Assembly: GCA_023458915.1 (NCBI GenBank) | Contig: JAEWWM010000038.1 | Span: forward strand, 1-11,267 | Origin: Bacillota bacterium | Lineage (GTDB): Bacteria > Bacillota > Clostridia > Oscillospirales > Acutalibacteraceae | Direction of reading: 5' to 3' | DNA: 11,267 bases | In this document: positions 5,736 to 11,267 of the stretch, piece after piece | Position numbering within the stretch: position 1 is the stretch's first letter | Layout of the letters: the number at the start of each line of letters is the position of its first letter | Program-made: the position numbers and the translations under genes | Notes under the pieces: generated by a model | Databases searched by the model: none | What the model saw: only the letters and a program-made list of their open reading frames with translations | What the model was told of the DNA's origin: nothing

Positions 5736-6566
5736 TTGGTTGCAGGTGGAGCAAATAATTCAAAAAGTAAAGCGATGTCATCAGCAATAGCTTCGATACT
5801 TAGTGTTTTAACTTTGGCACCTATGGGAGTTTCAGCAGCCGGAACTCAAGCTAAACCTACCGGAATTTCCGTGGCAAGTAAATCATTATCCGCTGAAACT
5901 AAAAAACGTATAGGAATAGCCGCAGCAGGCACAGCAGGCGCAGCAATTATAATTGGAGCTTTGGCTTATGCATTTAGACAAAAAGACATAACACAAATGT
6001 CGGATGAACAAATAAATAAATTATCTGAACAACAAGCCTTTAATTTGTTGCCTGGAGCGTGGGAAAAATTCTGGAAATTCATGGGCGTCGCTTTGAGCAT
6101 GTACAAGGAAACCGACGAGGAAACCATCTGGGTAAAATGGGAAGAAGCCATAGGAGCCGCTTATAAAGCCGTCGGGGGACCCGCCTGGATAGCCGCCGTG
6201 AGTGTCGCCGAGAGAGTCAGGAATGCCAGGAAAGCCGCCGGGGAAGCCAAGGAAGTCGCCGAGGAAGCCTTCGGCAACGCTTGGCGTAAAGGCGGAAAAG
6301 CGTGTAACGAATTCACTATAGATTGTACTCCAGAACCAAACGATTTAGTTATTCCAGAACCAAACAATTTAGTTATTCCAGGGCCAAACAATTCAGTTAT
6401 ACAGGAACGTGCTACTAATTTACTAAAAGTTTTGAAGTCGCAAATTGAGGTTTTAAAAAATGCTATAAAACAGGCTAATAATAGGGATCGCAATCGTATG
6501 TTAAAGTCAGCGGCAAATATTAGCGATGCAAGCGAAAAATATCACGCAGCGGACGCAGTACTATAA
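5736..6566 (+). CDS. Cargo of the Nif11-type precursor: exported or membrane protein of unknown function
   Basis: This frame, 276 residues from a TTG at 5736, holds the leader end VAGG and a large unknown cargo. No ribosome binding site precedes the TTG, so it is probably translated only by joining to the upstream leader. Residues about 13-35 form a signal-peptide-like hydrophobic segment (SAIASILSVLTLAPMGVSAA); 59-80 form a second membrane segment rich in Gly, Ala and Ile. Then comes a Trp- and Ala/Glu-rich helical block (about 105-190) encoded by unusually GC-rich DNA. After it are three 8-residue repeats PEPNDLVI, PEPNNLVI and PGPNNSVI (about 199-222) and a charged helical C-terminus. I do not recognise a catalytic domain. 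Its size is unlike a classic RiPP core. No maturase or transporter is nearby. A terminator follows. Confidence 0.6.
   Translation: MVAGGANNSKSKAMSSAIASILSVLTLAPMGVSAAGTQAKPTGISVASKSLSAETKKRIGIAAAGTAGAAIIIGALAYAFRQKDITQMSDEQINKLSEQQAFNLLPGAWEKFWKFMGVALSMYKETDEETIWVKWEEAIGAAYKAVGGPAWIAAVSVAERVRNARKAAGEAKEVAEEAFGNAWRKGGKACNEFTIDCTPEPNDLVIPEPNNLVIPGPNNSVIQERATNLLKVLKSQIEVLKNAIKQANNRDRNRMLKSAANISDASEKYHAADAVL
6330..6401 (+). repeat. Three tandem 24-bp repeats in the cargo gene
   Basis: Three direct copies of a 24-base unit (6330-6353, 6354-6377, 6378-6401) differ at one base between the first two and at several in the third. They encode eight-residue units with a P-x-PN core, likely an extended linker between the helical block and the C-terminal helix. 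Copy number could change by slippage without shifting frame. Confidence 0.85.
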
Positions 6567-6606
6567 AGAAAGGCTCCGTGAAAAAGATAAATAAAAAGTT
6601 ATTAGT

Positions 6607-6636
6607 AAACCCCGCCACTTTTTAGTGGCGGGGTTT
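6607..6636 (+). terminator. Intrinsic terminator after the Nif11-type gene
   Basis: A perfect 13-base stem, AAACCCCGCCACT against AGTGGCGGGGTTT, has a TTTT loop. The arms are at 6607-6619 and 6624-6636. It lies 40 bases after the cargo stop and 20 bases before the -35 of the pyrH promoter. The T-run after the stem is short (three T, inside the arm), but the GC-rich stem is very stable, so it should end transcription and insulate pyrH. Confidence 0.8.
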
Positions 6637-6655
6637 GGCATTGCTCTCTAAAGTA

Positions 6656-6684
6656 TTTACATAATAGTTTAGTTAGGGTAAAAT
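6656..6684 (+). promoter_or_regulatory. Promoter of the pyrH operon
   Basis: TTTACA (6656-6661) and TAAAAT (6679-6684) are each five-of-six matches and separated by exactly 17 bases. Transcription would start near 6691. The leader then carries an AT-rich inverted repeat, AAAAATTA (6696-6703) and TAATTTTT (6711-6718), of unknown role. This gives pyrH its own promoter, in keeping with the absence of rpsB-tsf immediately upstream. Confidence 0.65.
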
Positions 6685-6750
6685 GTGAAAAGTACAAAAA
6701 TTACCAAAAATAATTTTTCAAAAATAAACATATTTTAGGAGTGTTTGTGT

Positions 6751-7458
6751 TTGGAGTCCACATATAAAAGAATATTATTAAAAATCAGCGGAGAAGCCCT
6801 TGCAGGAAATCAAAAAACCGGAATTGATTTTGAAACCGTAAAACCAATTGCAAAAGCTGTTAAAAAATGCTCGGAAATCGGTGCGGAGATATCGATAGTT
6901 GTAGGAGGAGGGAATTTTTGGAGGGGCAGAACAAGCGGTAAAATGAATAGAGTTCGAGCTGACCATATGGGCATGATGGCAACGGTTATGAACGCGCTTG
7001 GCCTTGCTGACGCTATTGAAGAAGAAGGACTTACAGTAAAAGTCATGACAGCTGTACCTTTCCCCCAAATAAGTGATTATTATTCTCCTGAAAAAGCTAT
7101 ACATCACCTAAAAAAAGGTCGAATTGTTATTTTCGGTTACGGAACGGGAAGTGCGTTTTTTTCAACCGATACTGCAGCATCACTTAGAGCTTCGGAAATA
7201 AACGCTGATATCATCTTAAAAGCAACAAGTGTAGATGGAGTATACGACAGCGACCCTGATACAAATCCAAACGCAAAAAAATACGAAGAAGTAACTTTTG
7301 AAGAAGTGCTTAGCAAAAATTTACAGGTAATGGATTCCACAGCAGCAGCAATGTGCAGAGATAATAAAATACCCGTTTTAGTTTTCAGCTTAAACGACCC
7401 TTATAATATTGTCCGTGCTTTAGAAGGCAAATCTTTAGGGACTTTAGCTAAACCTTAA
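6751..7458 (+). CDS. pyrH: UMP kinase
   Basis: The protein phosphorylates UMP to UDP with ATP in the cytoplasm, in pyrimidine nucleotide supply. I choose TTG at 6751 (MESTYKRILLKISGEALAG, 235 residues) because AGGAG at 6737-6741 is then 9 bases away; the TTG at 6745 would leave only 3. The sequence shows the amino-acid-kinase fold signature of bacterial UMP kinases: the N-terminal KISGEALAG, the glycine-rich VVGGGNFWRG, the uridine-binding region DHMGMMATVMNALGLADA, and the C-terminal nucleotide site GTGSAFFSTDTAASLRA followed by KATSVDGVYDSDP. Length is normal (about 235-245). It leads an operon with frr 25 bases downstream, the common bacterial order. rpsB and tsf, usual upstream neighbours, are missing here. 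Confidence 0.95.
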   Translation: MESTYKRILLKISGEALAGNQKTGIDFETVKPIAKAVKKCSEIGAEISIVVGGGNFWRGRTSGKMNRVRADHMGMMATVMNALGLADAIEEEGLTVKVMTAVPFPQISDYYSPEKAIHHLKKGRIVIFGYGTGSAFFSTDTAASLRASEINADIILKATSVDGVYDSDPDTNPNAKKYEEVTFEEVLSKNLQVMDSTAAAMCRDNKIPVLVFSLNDPYNIVRALEGKSLGTLAKP

Positions 7459-7483
7459 TTTTAAAATTCTTGGAGGTAATCTT

Positions 7484-8038
7484 ATGGATAAGCTCATCAC
7501 CGACGCAAAAAAACGTATGCAAACTGCAGCAGACAGATTAGCAGGTGAGTACGCAGCCATTCAGGCCGGCAGAGCAAACGCATCCGTTCTTGATAAAATA
7601 ACTGTTGATTATTATGGCACTCCGTCACCGATTAATCAGGTTGCAGCGGTTTCCATTTCAGAAGCGAGAGTACTAGTAATTCAGCCTTGGGATATTTCGC
7701 TTTTGCCTATAATTGAAAAAGCCATTCAAAAATCTGACATTGGAATTAATCCGCAAAATGATGGCAAAATTATACGCTTGATATTCCCGCAGCTCACAGA
7801 AGACCGCAGAAAAGAAATTTCTAAGGAAATATCCGCCATGGCTGAGGAATCTAAAATCGCTATTAGAAACATTAGAAGAGACGCCATGGATAAAATGAAA
7901 AATATGAAAAAAAGTTCCGAAATAGCTGAAGATGAATTAAGGTACGGCGAGAAAAAAGTTCAAGATTTAACTGACAAATTTTGCAAACAAATTGACGATT
8001 TATGCGCTACTAAGATGGCACAAGTTATGTCAATATAA
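7484..8038 (+). CDS. frr: Ribosome recycling factor
   Basis: This 184-residue cytoplasmic protein splits post-termination ribosomes together with EF-G. The family's full length (about 185) is present. Hallmarks include the N-terminal helix with RAGRANASVLD-like sequence (here AGRANASVLDKITVDYYGTP), the beta-rich domain II around VAAVSISEARVLVIQPWD, NPQNDGKIIRLIFPQLTEDRR, and the long C-terminal helix ending near KFCKQIDDLCATKMAQVMSI. GGAGG lies 7 bases before the ATG at 7484. It is the second gene of the pyrH operon, and uppS follows after 25 bases. Confidence 0.96.
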   Translation: MDKLITDAKKRMQTAADRLAGEYAAIQAGRANASVLDKITVDYYGTPSPINQVAAVSISEARVLVIQPWDISLLPIIEKAIQKSDIGINPQNDGKIIRLIFPQLTEDRRKEISKEISAMAEESKIAIRNIRRDAMDKMKNMKKSSEIAEDELRYGEKKVQDLTDKFCKQIDDLCATKMAQVMSI

Positions 8039-8063
8039 TAAAATCTTTTAGAGGAAAAACTTT

Positions 8064-8780
8064 ATGACAAATCTGCCGGGAAAAAGAAATTTACCTCTTC
8101 ATGTAGCAATTGTTATGGATGGAAACCGCAGGTGGGCAAAAAAGCGTGGGTTGCCTGCTGCTTTTGGACATTCATCTGGTGCTGAGGCTTTAAAAAAGCT
8201 AGCGACTTACTGCAATAAAATAGGCCTCAAATATTTAACAGTTTACGCTTTTTCCACTGAAAATTGGAATCGCTCAGTTGAAGAAATTTCCGCGCTAATG
8301 TCTCTTTTTAAAAAGCAGCTTAAAAATCTCACCAAAAATTTTAAATCTACAAATATGAAAATTAAATTTTTAGGGGATATTTCAAAATTTTCACCGGATT
8401 TAAGAGAGCTAATTCTGACTGTCGAGAAAGAAACAAGCAATAAAGATGGAATGCAGCTAAATATAGCAATGAATTACGGAAGCCACACGGAAATCGTAAA
8501 CACCGCAAAAATTTTAGCAAAAAAAGCAATTTCAGGGGAAATAAATCCGGAAGATATCACTGAAAAGATACTTGCAGAGAATCTTTATACAAAAAATTGC
8601 CCTGAAGTAGATTTATTCATTCGCACATCTGGCGAAAAAAGAATTTCGAATTTTATGCTTTGGCAGTCTGCTTATGCTGAATTTTACTTCACAGATGTAC
8701 TATGGCCGGACTTTTCCGAAAATGAATTCGATAAAGCAATAAGTGAATATTTCAGCCGTATAAGGCGCTTTGGGGAGTGA
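8064..8780 (+). CDS. uppS: Undecaprenyl diphosphate synthase (cis-prenyltransferase)
   Basis: The enzyme adds eight isopentenyl units in cis to farnesyl diphosphate, making the C55 lipid carrier for peptidoglycan and other wall polymers. In 238 residues it shows VAIVMDGNRRWAKKRGL near the N-terminus with the catalytic Asp at about residue 19, then FGHSSGAEAL, YAFSTENWNR, and the C-terminal DLFIRTSGEKRISNFMLWQ with AYAEFYFTDVLWPDF, all standard for the family (Pfam prenyltransf). Length is typical (230-260). AGAGGA lies about 9 bases before the ATG. Its stop overlaps the GTG at 8777 of cdsA as GTGA. Its carrier product needs isoprenoid precursors supplied by the downstream dxr. Confidence 0.95.
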   Translation: MTNLPGKRNLPLHVAIVMDGNRRWAKKRGLPAAFGHSSGAEALKKLATYCNKIGLKYLTVYAFSTENWNRSVEEISALMSLFKKQLKNLTKNFKSTNMKIKFLGDISKFSPDLRELILTVEKETSNKDGMQLNIAMNYGSHTEIVNTAKILAKKAISGEINPEDITEKILAENLYTKNCPEVDLFIRTSGEKRISNFMLWQSAYAEFYFTDVLWPDFSENEFDKAISEYFSRIRRFGE

Positions 8781-9619
8781 GTGAAAAAGTGTCAAAAAGA
8801 GTTATTTCCGGCATCACAGGCGCGGTTTTTGCTCTTATGGTTTTATTTTTCAACCAAAACTTTTTAATATTACTCAACATAATAACCGCAATTATCTCGA
8901 TCTTGGCTATGCGCGAAGTGTTTTCAGTTATGAACATTTCAAAGCTTTTTATAATTACTGTCCCCACACTGATTTTTGTTTCAATTTTGCCGATTTTCGG
9001 CTTCACTTTGCCATGGCAAGGAATATGGTACGCGTACACACTGTGGATATTTTCTTTAATGATTATAAAACCGTCAATAGAGCTTAAAAACATCGTTATG
9101 ACCTACGCTATGGCAATGCTTATCTCCATTTCACTAAATAAAATAATTGAGCTTCGAGATTTTGGCGGAATATATGGCAGTTTTTTCGTTTTGCTTGGAC
9201 TTGCAATAGCTTGGATGTCCGATACAGGAGCATATTTTTGTGGTAAATTTTTCGGCAAAAACAAGCTTTGCCCGGAAGTCAGCCCTAAAAAAACAATTGA
9301 AGGTTTTATCGGCGGAATTATAACATGCATTTTATCGATGATAATAATCGCTCTTATTTTTAATAATTTTATATTCCCTCAAAAACACCAAATAAGTTAC
9401 GTTTTAATAATAATATTAGGCCTAATTGGTTCACCGATTTCTGCCCTCGGCGACCTTTGCTTTTCTGCGATAAAAAGAAAATGCGGAGTTAAAGATTTTG
9501 GCACCTTAATGCCCGGTCACGGTGGAATTCTCGACAGGTTCGATAGCGTCATATTTGTCCTGCCATATGTTTATTTATTTTTAAAATTAATACCAATAAT
9601 AGACCGCTTTTTAAATTAA
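8777..9619 (+). CDS. cdsA: Phosphatidate cytidylyltransferase (CDP-diacylglycerol synthase)
   Basis: This membrane enzyme makes CDP-diacylglycerol from phosphatidic acid and CTP, the entry to phosphatidylglycerol and other phospholipids. The 280-residue protein has about eight hydrophobic segments and, at about 230-256, the family signature SAIKRKCGVKDFGTLMPGHG followed by GILDRFDS, which fits the CDS pattern S-x-x-KR-x4-KD-x-G...PGHGG-x-x-DR-x-D. SPKKTIEGFIGG at about 172-184 is also conserved. Two GTG starts are possible: 8777, overlapping the uppS stop (GTGA), and 8789, which has GGAG 11 bases upstream and gives MSKRVISGITGA. I keep 8777 but 8789 is close. dxr follows after 138 bases, an unusually large gap for this operon. 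Confidence 0.93.
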   Translation: MSEKVSKRVISGITGAVFALMVLFFNQNFLILLNIITAIISILAMREVFSVMNISKLFIITVPTLIFVSILPIFGFTLPWQGIWYAYTLWIFSLMIIKPSIELKNIVMTYAMAMLISISLNKIIELRDFGGIYGSFFVLLGLAIAWMSDTGAYFCGKFFGKNKLCPEVSPKKTIEGFIGGIITCILSMIIIALIFNNFIFPQKHQISYVLIIILGLIGSPISALGDLCFSAIKRKCGVKDFGTLMPGHGGILDRFDSVIFVLPYVYLFLKLIPIIDRFLN

Positions 9620-9757
9620 GCTTTCCCAGGTGACAATACTACAAGGCATAATTTTTTTCATCGTAGGGAATCAGAGAGGCGCAATTCCTCTATGCTTACA
9701 TGCACTGCTTTTCAAACTTATAAAAATATAAATGATTTTAAAAAATGAGTGATTTAA
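9620..9757 (+). other. cdsA-dxr intergenic region with small hairpin and weak promoter candidate
   Basis: This 138-base gap holds a short hairpin, AGAGG (9675-9679) and CCTCT (9687-9691), with a competing pairing between TAGGGAAT (9664-9671) and ATTCCTCTA (9684-9692). Downstream, CTTACA (9695-9700) and TATAAA (9719-9724) with 18 bases between could be a weak promoter for dxr. I see no gene in it. Its role, if any, is unclear. Confidence 0.3.
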
Positions 9758-10912
9758 TTGAGAAAAAATATATCAGTTTTAGGTTCCACAGGCTCAGTTG
9801 GGACGCAAACCTTGGAAGTCGCGTGTGAAATTGGTTTAAAAATTTGCGCTTTAACATCAAACAAAAATATTTCCCTTTTAGAAAAGCAAATAAGAGAGTT
9901 TAAACCTAATATCGCCGCGGTTTTTGACGAAACGCAAGCAAAAATTCTCAAAAATAACGTTAAAGACACCGACACAAAAATTTTAGCAGGAATGGAAGGT
10001 TTATGCGCGGCGGCTACAGTCCAAAACGCTGACCTAATTGTAACCGCTGTTTCAGGTATGATTGGTCTTAAACCCACTCTTGCTGCTATAAACGCTAAAA
10101 AAGACATAGCTCTTGCCAACAAAGAAACATTAGTAGTTGGCGGAAATCTCGTAATGAACGCGGCAAAAGAGAAAAAAGTAAAAATACTTCCCGTCGACAG
10201 CGAACACAGCGCAATTTTTCAGTGTTTAGAAGGATGCCGCAATTCAAAATACTTAAAAAAATTAATTCTAACCGCTTCAGGAGGTCCTTTTTTCGGCAAA
10301 ACTAGAGATGAACTCCAAGATGTCACACTCAAAGATGCGCTAAAGCATCCGAGCTGGAGCATGGGCGCAAAAATCACAATAGATTCTGCTACAATGATGA
10401 ATAAAGGGCTTGAAATCATTGAGGCTGTGCACCTTTTTAGTATGCCACCTGAAAAAATTGATGTTGTAGTGCACCCTCAAAGCATTATGCACTCAATGAT
10501 AGAATATATCGACGGCTCGGTAATTGCTCAAATGGGAACACCTTCCATGAAAACTCCTATTCAGTACGCGATAACTTACCCCGAAAGAGTACCTTCTGAG
10601 GTCTCGCCGCTAAATCTTTCAAAAATCAAAAATCTTTCATTTTTTGAGCCTGATAACGAAACTTTTGAAACAATAAATATTTGCCGAGAAGCTGTTAAAT
10701 CCGGAACAGCGGCGTGCACGGTTATAAACGCAGCAAACGAGGAAGCAGTAAGTTATTTTTTAAGCGGTAAAATAAAGTTTTTAGATATAATTGACCTAAT
10801 AAAAAAAGCAAGAGACAATTTTAAATTTGAAAAAGCTGAAACTTTAGAAAACATATTCTCGCTTGACAAAAAAGTAAGAAATTTTATAACCGAATATATA
10901 AAAAATTGTTAA
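9758..10912 (+). CDS. dxr: 1-deoxy-D-xylulose 5-phosphate reductoisomerase
   Basis: The enzyme turns DXP into 2-C-methyl-D-erythritol 4-phosphate with NADPH, the committed step of the non-mevalonate isoprenoid pathway that feeds uppS. The start is TTG at 9758 (MRKNISVLGSTGSVG), with a weak GAGTGA 6 bases upstream; I see no better start. In 384 residues it shows the NADPH loop GSTGSVG (9-15), NKETLV (121-126), the metal and substrate residues in VDSEHSAIF (Asp147, Glu149), TASGGPF (173-179), HPSWSMGAKITIDSATMMNK and Glu219, and VVHPQSIMHSMIEY. All the key residues are present and length is normal. In many bacteria rseP follows; here it is replaced by a small gene and an insertion sequence. Confidence 0.95.
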   Translation: MRKNISVLGSTGSVGTQTLEVACEIGLKICALTSNKNISLLEKQIREFKPNIAAVFDETQAKILKNNVKDTDTKILAGMEGLCAAATVQNADLIVTAVSGMIGLKPTLAAINAKKDIALANKETLVVGGNLVMNAAKEKKVKILPVDSEHSAIFQCLEGCRNSKYLKKLILTASGGPFFGKTRDELQDVTLKDALKHPSWSMGAKITIDSATMMNKGLEIIEAVHLFSMPPEKIDVVVHPQSIMHSMIEYIDGSVIAQMGTPSMKTPIQYAITYPERVPSEVSPLNLSKIKNLSFFEPDNETFETINICREAVKSGTAACTVINAANEEAVSYFLSGKIKFLDIIDLIKKARDNFKFEKAETLENIFSLDKKVRNFITEYIKNC

Positions 10913-10929
10913 AAAATATAATCAAACTT

Positions 10930-10958
10930 TAGACTTTCAATTAGCTTTATTATATAAT
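10930..10958 (+). promoter_or_regulatory. Promoter with palindrome before the second small exported-protein gene
   Basis: TAGACT (10930-10935) and TATAAT (10953-10958) are separated by 17 bases. A perfect 18-base palindrome, CTTTATTATATAATAAAG (10945-10962), covers the -10. The word ATTAGCTTTAT (10940-10950) matches, in inverted orientation, the word at 5462-5472 in the promoter of the Nif11-type gene. This could be a shared operator. Confidence 0.5.
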
Positions 10959-10998
10959 AAAGTAGCTCAAAAATTAATAAAAAGGAATTAAAAAGTTC

Positions 10999-11163
10999 AT
11001 GAATAAATGCATTAGTTTCAATCAAAGTAAATTTTATAACCTAAAAAAACACAAAACGATATTGCCTACCGTTGCTATAGCGATGAGTATTTTAACTATA
11101 ATACCCGTAGGAGCAGCGACCCCGAGCAAGCCGGCGACAAATGAACTGCACCCAAAAAGCTAG
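10999..11163 (+). pseudogene. Small exported-protein gene cut by an insertion sequence
   Basis: The ATG at 10999 opens a frame of 54 codons ending at TAG 11161-11163. The first residues, MNKCISFNQSKFYNLKK, are charged. Then follows a signal-peptide-like segment TILPTVAIAMSILTIIPVGA with a small-residue cleavage site, and then TPSKPATN. The last seven residues (ELHPKS and stop region) fall in what looks like the left end of an IS3-type element beginning near 11142, so the natural protein was probably longer and the gene is broken. It resembles the Nif11-type cargo at 5736-6566: MNK-x-FNQ is like MNKYSNFNQ in that leader, and the hydrophobic segments and following K-P-T/A are alike. AAGGA lies 12-13 bases upstream. 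An in-frame TAA lies just before at 10978. No function can be given. Confidence 0.55.
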
Positions 11164-11267
11164 ACAAAAAATCTAATTTTTGAGGTGGATATTAATGGTT
11201 AAGTTTGGCTACGAAAAAAGACTGGAAGCAGTAAAAGCAGTAATCGAAAAAGGCTTATCACAACGAG
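11142..11267 (+). mobile_element. Left end of an IS3-family (IS150-group-like) insertion sequence, cut by window edge
   Basis: The terminal-repeat-like TGAACTGCACCCAAAAAG starts at 11142 and resembles IS150-group ends. It is followed by an imperfect hairpin (11153-11182, arms CAAAAA-TAGA and TCTA-TTTTTG) and then a transposase orfA start with a good ribosome binding site. The right end and any target duplication lie outside the window, so the exact left boundary is a judgement. The element seems to have inserted into the small gene at 10999. Confidence 0.65.
11195..11267 (+). CDS. IS3-family transposase orfA, N-terminal fragment
   Basis: Twenty-four codons are visible, from ATG at 11195 preceded by GAGGTGG (11182-11188). 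The sequence MVKFGYEKRLEAVKAVIEKG followed by LSQR matches the start of IS3-family OrfA proteins: an aromatic/basic N-terminus (K-x-x-Y), a first helix RLEAVKAVIEKG and the turn to the recognition helix of a helix-turn-helix domain that binds the element's ends. In such elements a frameshift joins OrfA to the integrase-like OrfB; that part is outside the window. It supports the mobile-element call at 11142. Confidence 0.7.
   Translation, partial: MVKFGYEKRLEAVKAVIEKGLSQR

Noticed and set aside
6330..6401. CRISPR-like array
   Set aside because: The three 24-base units are directly adjacent with no spacers and keep the reading frame, so they are protein-coding tandem repeats.
6161..6493. Minus-strand frame opposite the cargo gene
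   Set aside because: It lies against the GC-rich block and repeats, so its length is explained by composition; no ribosome binding site or family resemblance.
5736..6566. Separate gene starting at TTG 5736
   Set aside because: No ribosome binding site precedes it, and the start would fall inside the leader end, two codons before GG; joining to the upstream leader is far more natural. I keep the coordinates only as the open part of the frame.
9754..10122. Minus-strand frame opposite dxr, and similar frames opposite pyrH, uppS and cdsA
   Set aside because: All are shadows of well-identified genes, with no ribosome binding sites or recognisable products.

Overview
The window looks like a low-GC Gram-positive (Firmicutes) chromosome segment, most likely a member of the Clostridia. 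The evidence is an AT-rich base composition, good sigma-A style promoters (TTGACA/TATAAT), AGGAGG-type ribosome binding sites, a V/A-type ATPase operon of clostridial type, and the non-mevalonate isoprenoid gene dxr next to uppS and cdsA. I cannot place it below class from sequence alone; an Oscillospirales-like lineage is a guess.

Region 1 (1-5316, minus strand) is a V/A-type rotary ATPase operon read right to left: small peripheral-stalk coiled-coil subunit, C, I, K (proteolipid), F, E, and the first 31 codons of catalytic subunit A at the window edge. A near-consensus promoter lies at 5289-5316. The operon holds two odd translation-start arrangements: a 12-codon mini-ORF with a perfect ribosome binding site just before subunit A, and an inverted repeat before subunit C.

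Region 2 (5317-6636) is accessory. A tandem hairpin element (5372-5420) sits between divergent promoters. It is followed by a gene for a Nif11-type leader with a double-glycine (VAGG) end, joined to a large non-RiPP-like cargo. As given, the gene is broken by one extra base in an A7 run (5707-5713); removing one A gives a continuous 348-residue protein. The cargo has a signal-peptide-like segment, a second membrane segment, a GC-rich Ala/Glu block, three 24-bp tandem repeats and a helical C-terminus. A strong hairpin terminator ends it at 6636.

Region 3 (6656-10912, plus strand) is a housekeeping run pyrH-frr-uppS-cdsA-dxr: UMP kinase, ribosome recycling factor, undecaprenyl diphosphate synthase, CDP-diacylglycerol synthase and DXP reductoisomerase. 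It links nucleotide supply, translation, isoprenoid, cell-wall carrier and phospholipid synthesis. The usual upstream neighbours rpsB-tsf and the usual downstream neighbour rseP are not next to it here.

Region 4 (10930-11267) holds a second small gene that resembles the Region 2 cargo (FNQ motif, similar signal-peptide segment). It is cut after about 47 codons by what looks like the left end of an IS3-family (IS150-group-like) insertion sequence starting near 11142; the first 24 codons of its orfA are visible. The two accessory genes share an 11-bp word inside their promoter spacers. They look like members of a small family of exported proteins that are decaying or varying around conserved operons; this is the part of the window that may be undescribed.
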